Origin: Tumebacillus algifaecis | GTDB lineage: Bacteria > Bacillota > Bacilli > Tumebacillales > Tumebacillaceae | Assembly (NCBI RefSeq): GCF_002243515.1 | Contig: NZ_CP022657.1 | Coordinates: forward strand, 2,409,001 to 2,473,000 | Direction: 5' to 3' | Length of the DNA: 64,000 nt | In this document: positions 61,888 through 64,000 of the stretch, in pieces | How the letters are laid out: every line of letters starts with the position of its first letter | Numbering within the stretch: the stretch's first letter is position 1 | Notes under the pieces: model-generated | What the model saw: the letters and a program-made list of their open reading frames with translations, nothing else | What the model was told of the DNA's origin: nothing | Databases searched by the model: none | Translations under genes and position numbers: made by a program

Positions 61888-63999
61888 TTAAATCAAATGT
61901 CCTGCGCGTCCCACTGTCTGCAACAGGTTGTTCAGTTTTTCGGCTACCTCCTGCACGTTTGGCTGGAGGAACAAACTGTGATGATCGCCAGGCACCGGAA
62001 CCACATGCACATCGCCTTTTGTGAACGCTTGCCACAGCTTAGGCTCCACCAACGGATGAGCCAACTCTTGCTGTTGTGGCACTTCCGAGCAGCGGAACAG
62101 CGTCAAGTCTGCGCGCACATTCGTTGGCGGCACATAGGAGAACCCGGCGATGCCGTTGTTCATCATGACGCGCATCTTCTTGCGCATCGCTTGCGGGGTC
62201 GTGCCTTCTGGCAAACGATTCAACTCATGCGCGCGGCGCAAGACAAGGTCAAGTCCTTCCTCGAACGACAGATCTTGTAGCAAAGACAGATCGAGTTCAA
62301 CCTGGGCGGCCTGATGAATCAACGCCACCTCCTCCGACTGCTGTCCGGCATTGATCTCCCCGTTTTCCGGGTCGATCGGCATGACGTCAAACAGGCCGAT
62401 GAACTCCACAACTTGCCCTTGCGCTTCCAGCTGCAGCGCGAGGTCAAATGCCGCAACTCCGCCGAACGACCAGCCTGCGAGGCGATACGGACCTTCCGGC
62501 TGAACCGCTTGAATCTCAGCCAAGAAGCGCTCCGAAATTTCTTCCATCGTCGAAAGCGGGGCTTCATCCGACTCGTAACCGACCGATTGCAGTCCGTATA
62601 CGGTCTCTGCTTCGGCCAAGCCTTTCACCAATTGCAAGTAGCTCATCACCCCGCCCCCTTGCGGCGGAAGCAGGAAGAGCGGTGGACGGGTTCCATCCCC
62701 TTTTTTCAAGAGGACGAGCACGGAGCTTTGTTCCAGTTCACGCTCCCCGCGCAGGTGACTGCACAGGCCAGCCACAGACGGCGATTGGAACAGCGAGGTC
62801 AACGGCAAGATGACGTCAAAGCGTCTGCGGACCGCTTCGAGCAGCGCAACCGCCTTTAACGAATGACCGCCGATCTCAAAGAAATTGTCGTTCATGCCGA
62901 CCGGATGCATTCCGAGCACCTCTTCCCAGAGCTGCGCCATCGCCAACTCGATCGCGTCGCGCGGTGCTGCGTACATGTACTCCCCCGCTGTCTGCTCGGG
63001 CAGCGGCAGTTTTTTGCGGTCGATCTTGCCAGTCGGAGTCATCGGCATCGCCTCGAGCAAGATGAAGAAGGACGGTACCATCTGTTCGGGCAGGCGGGCT
63101 CGTAAGGAACTGCGCAACTCGCCTGCCGACAAGCCCCCTGTTTCCTTCGGCACGACATAAGCGACCAACTGCTTGTCAAAAGCTTTGATCTCACGCGCCA
63201 GGACGACCACTTCTGCGACCGCCTGAAGCTTGCCCAACGCCGCTTCGATCTCACCAAGCTCAATGCGGAAGCCGCGAATCTTCACCTGGTTATCGATGCG
63301 CCCAAGGAAGTCGATCGACCCGTCCGCCATGTAGCGTGCCAGATCACCCGATTTATACCAGCGCTCCCCGTCGATTTCAACAAACTGTGCTGCCGTCAGC
63401 TCCGGTCTGCCAAAGTACCCGCGGGACAGGCCACTGCCACCGATGTAGAGCTCGCCTGGCACGCCGATTGGCACGAGGTTGCCGTGCACATCGTACATGC
63501 GGATTTTAGCATGATGCATCGAGGAACCGATCATGTAGCGCTCCATCGACGCATCGCGCGGAACCGGGTACTGCGCACAGATGATCGCCGCTTCAGTCGG
63601 ACCGTACAGGACGCGAACTTCGGCGTGGCGGAACGTGCGGTGCATGTCATTGAGCAGTTCTGGTGGCACCGCATCGCCGCCGATAAAGATCATGCGCAAG
63701 TGGTCGAAGCAGGACGTATCGATCGCTTGGCTTGCGATCAGGTCTACGATTTGACGCATCAGGCTCGGAACGGTATGGATCAGCGTATAGGTTTGCAGAT
63801 CGCGAACAAGAGCTGGCAGGTCGAGCAAGTGCTCTTTGTTCAAAATGACCGATGTCCCGCCTGTGATCAAAGGATTGAACAGTTCGAAGTACGCGATGTC
63901 AAATGCGAACGAGGCGACCCACGGGAACACATCGTCTTTAGAGAAAACGAAATGTTGCTGGCTTGCCAACAGAGTCGCGATCAGTTGACGATGTTCGAC
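61888..63999 (-). CDS. NRPS, 3' part: (A)-T-TE, truncated by window end
   Basis: The frame is open to the right edge (VEHRQLIATLLASQ before the first in-window start), so the N-terminus is missing. The visible part begins in the A domain (SFAFDIAYFELF, YGPTEAAIICA, GKIDRKKLP), followed by T (IGGHSLKAV near base 62865) and a thioesterase (PPLFLLPPQGGG, nucleophile in AGWSFGGVAAFD, GLFDVMP with the probable Asp, and VPGDHHSLFLQ with His). The code read by eye is DIFHFGLIIK, related to that of the 1080-residue NRPS. It is the termination module of a peptide line and lies upstream, in transcription order, of the PKS. If it serves the same product, the gene order is not colinear with synthesis. 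Confidence 0.94.
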   Translation of the reverse strand, partial: VEHRQLIATLLASQQHFVFSKDDVFPWVASFAFDIAYFELFNPLITGGTSVILNKEHLLDLPALVRDLQTYTLIHTVPSLMRQIVDLIASQAIDTSCFDHLRMIFIGGDAVPPELLNDMHRTFRHAEVRVLYGPTEAAIICAQYPVPRDASMERYMIGSSMHHAKIRMYDVHGNLVPIGVPGELYIGGSGLSRGYFGRPELTAAQFVEIDGERWYKSGDLARYMADGSIDFLGRIDNQVKIRGFRIELGEIEAALGKLQAVAEVVVLAREIKAFDKQLVAYVVPKETGGLSAGELRSSLRARLPEQMVPSFFILLEAMPMTPTGKIDRKKLPLPEQTAGEYMYAAPRDAIELAMAQLWEEVLGMHPVGMNDNFFEIGGHSLKAVALLEAVRRRFDVILPLTSLFQSPSVAGLCSHLRGERELEQSSVLVLLKKGDGTRPPLFLLPPQGGGVMSYLQLVKGLAEAETVYGLQSVGYESDEAPLSTMEEISERFLAEIQAVQPEGPYRLAGWSFGGVAAFDLALQLEAQGQVVEFIGLFDVMPIDPENGEINAGQQSEEVALIHQAAQVELDLSLLQDLSFEEGLDLVLRRAHELNRLPEGTTPQAMRKKMRVMMNNGIAGFSYVPPTNVRADLTLFRCSEVPQQQELAHPLVEPKLWQAFTKGDVHVVPVPGDHHSLFLQPNVQEVAEKLNNLLQTVGRAGHLI

Positions 64000-64000
64000 C

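Overview
The window is about 64 kb of moderate-GC DNA with strong Shine-Dalgarno sequences, U-tailed intrinsic terminators and genes typical of Bacilli (hut operon, PreTA, DoxX, XRE-cupin, GGDEF). An aerobic endospore-former-type Firmicute of the Tumebacillus/Alicyclobacillaceae or Paenibacillaceae sort is my best guess; this rests on gene style only, since no rRNA or marker gene is present. No tRNA, rRNA, CRISPR array or complete insertion sequence was seen.

Left block (1-17.3 kb, + strand): the end of a nonribosomal peptide synthetase (NRPS) operon. A truncated C-A-T protein is followed by a four-module (C-A-T)x4-TE protein and then by a gene of the tryptophan 2,3-dioxygenase family. Specificity residues read by eye give an exact threonine code for the last module. 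The preceding module has a code resembling the kynurenine code of daptomycin synthetase, which fits the adjacent tryptophan oxygenase.

Middle block (17.3-28 kb): ordinary chromosomal genes in small units. These are a VOC-fold protein, DoxX with a divergent XRE-cupin regulator and paired operator-like sites, a soluble acyl-ACP desaturase with its regulator, a hypothetical protein, a metallo-beta-lactamase-fold hydrolase, a membrane diguanylate cyclase, a 37-residue membrane peptide and an aldehyde dehydrogenase. Several gene remnants lie between them. A 13-bp tandem array (27881-28060) sits against the stop codon of the next NRPS.

Right block (28-64 kb, all - strand): a second assembly line interleaved with catabolic operons. 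In transcription order (right to left) it holds an NRPS end (A-T-TE, cut by the window), a secreted small-peptide gene, a PKS (KS-AT-KR-ACP, KR lacking its catalytic Tyr), an NRPS C-A-T-C-A-T, an NRPS C-A-T, preT, preA, hydantoinase, beta-ureidopropionase, hutH-U-I-G, an MFS exporter, and an A-T-C-A-T-C NRPS whose last C domain lacks the catalytic His.

Main discovery: the last NRPS gene of the PKS/NRPS run overlaps preT by the sequence ATGA, so the complete reductive pyrimidine pathway (uracil to dihydrouracil to N-carbamoyl-beta-alanine to beta-alanine) appears to be one operon with the synthetase. The first A domain of the 2181-residue NRPS has the code GDWVVSLADK, which lacks Asp235 and matches the known beta-alanine code (VDWVISLADK) at 8 of 10 positions. 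Together these suggest a synthetase that makes its own beta-amino acid building block from uracil or thymine.
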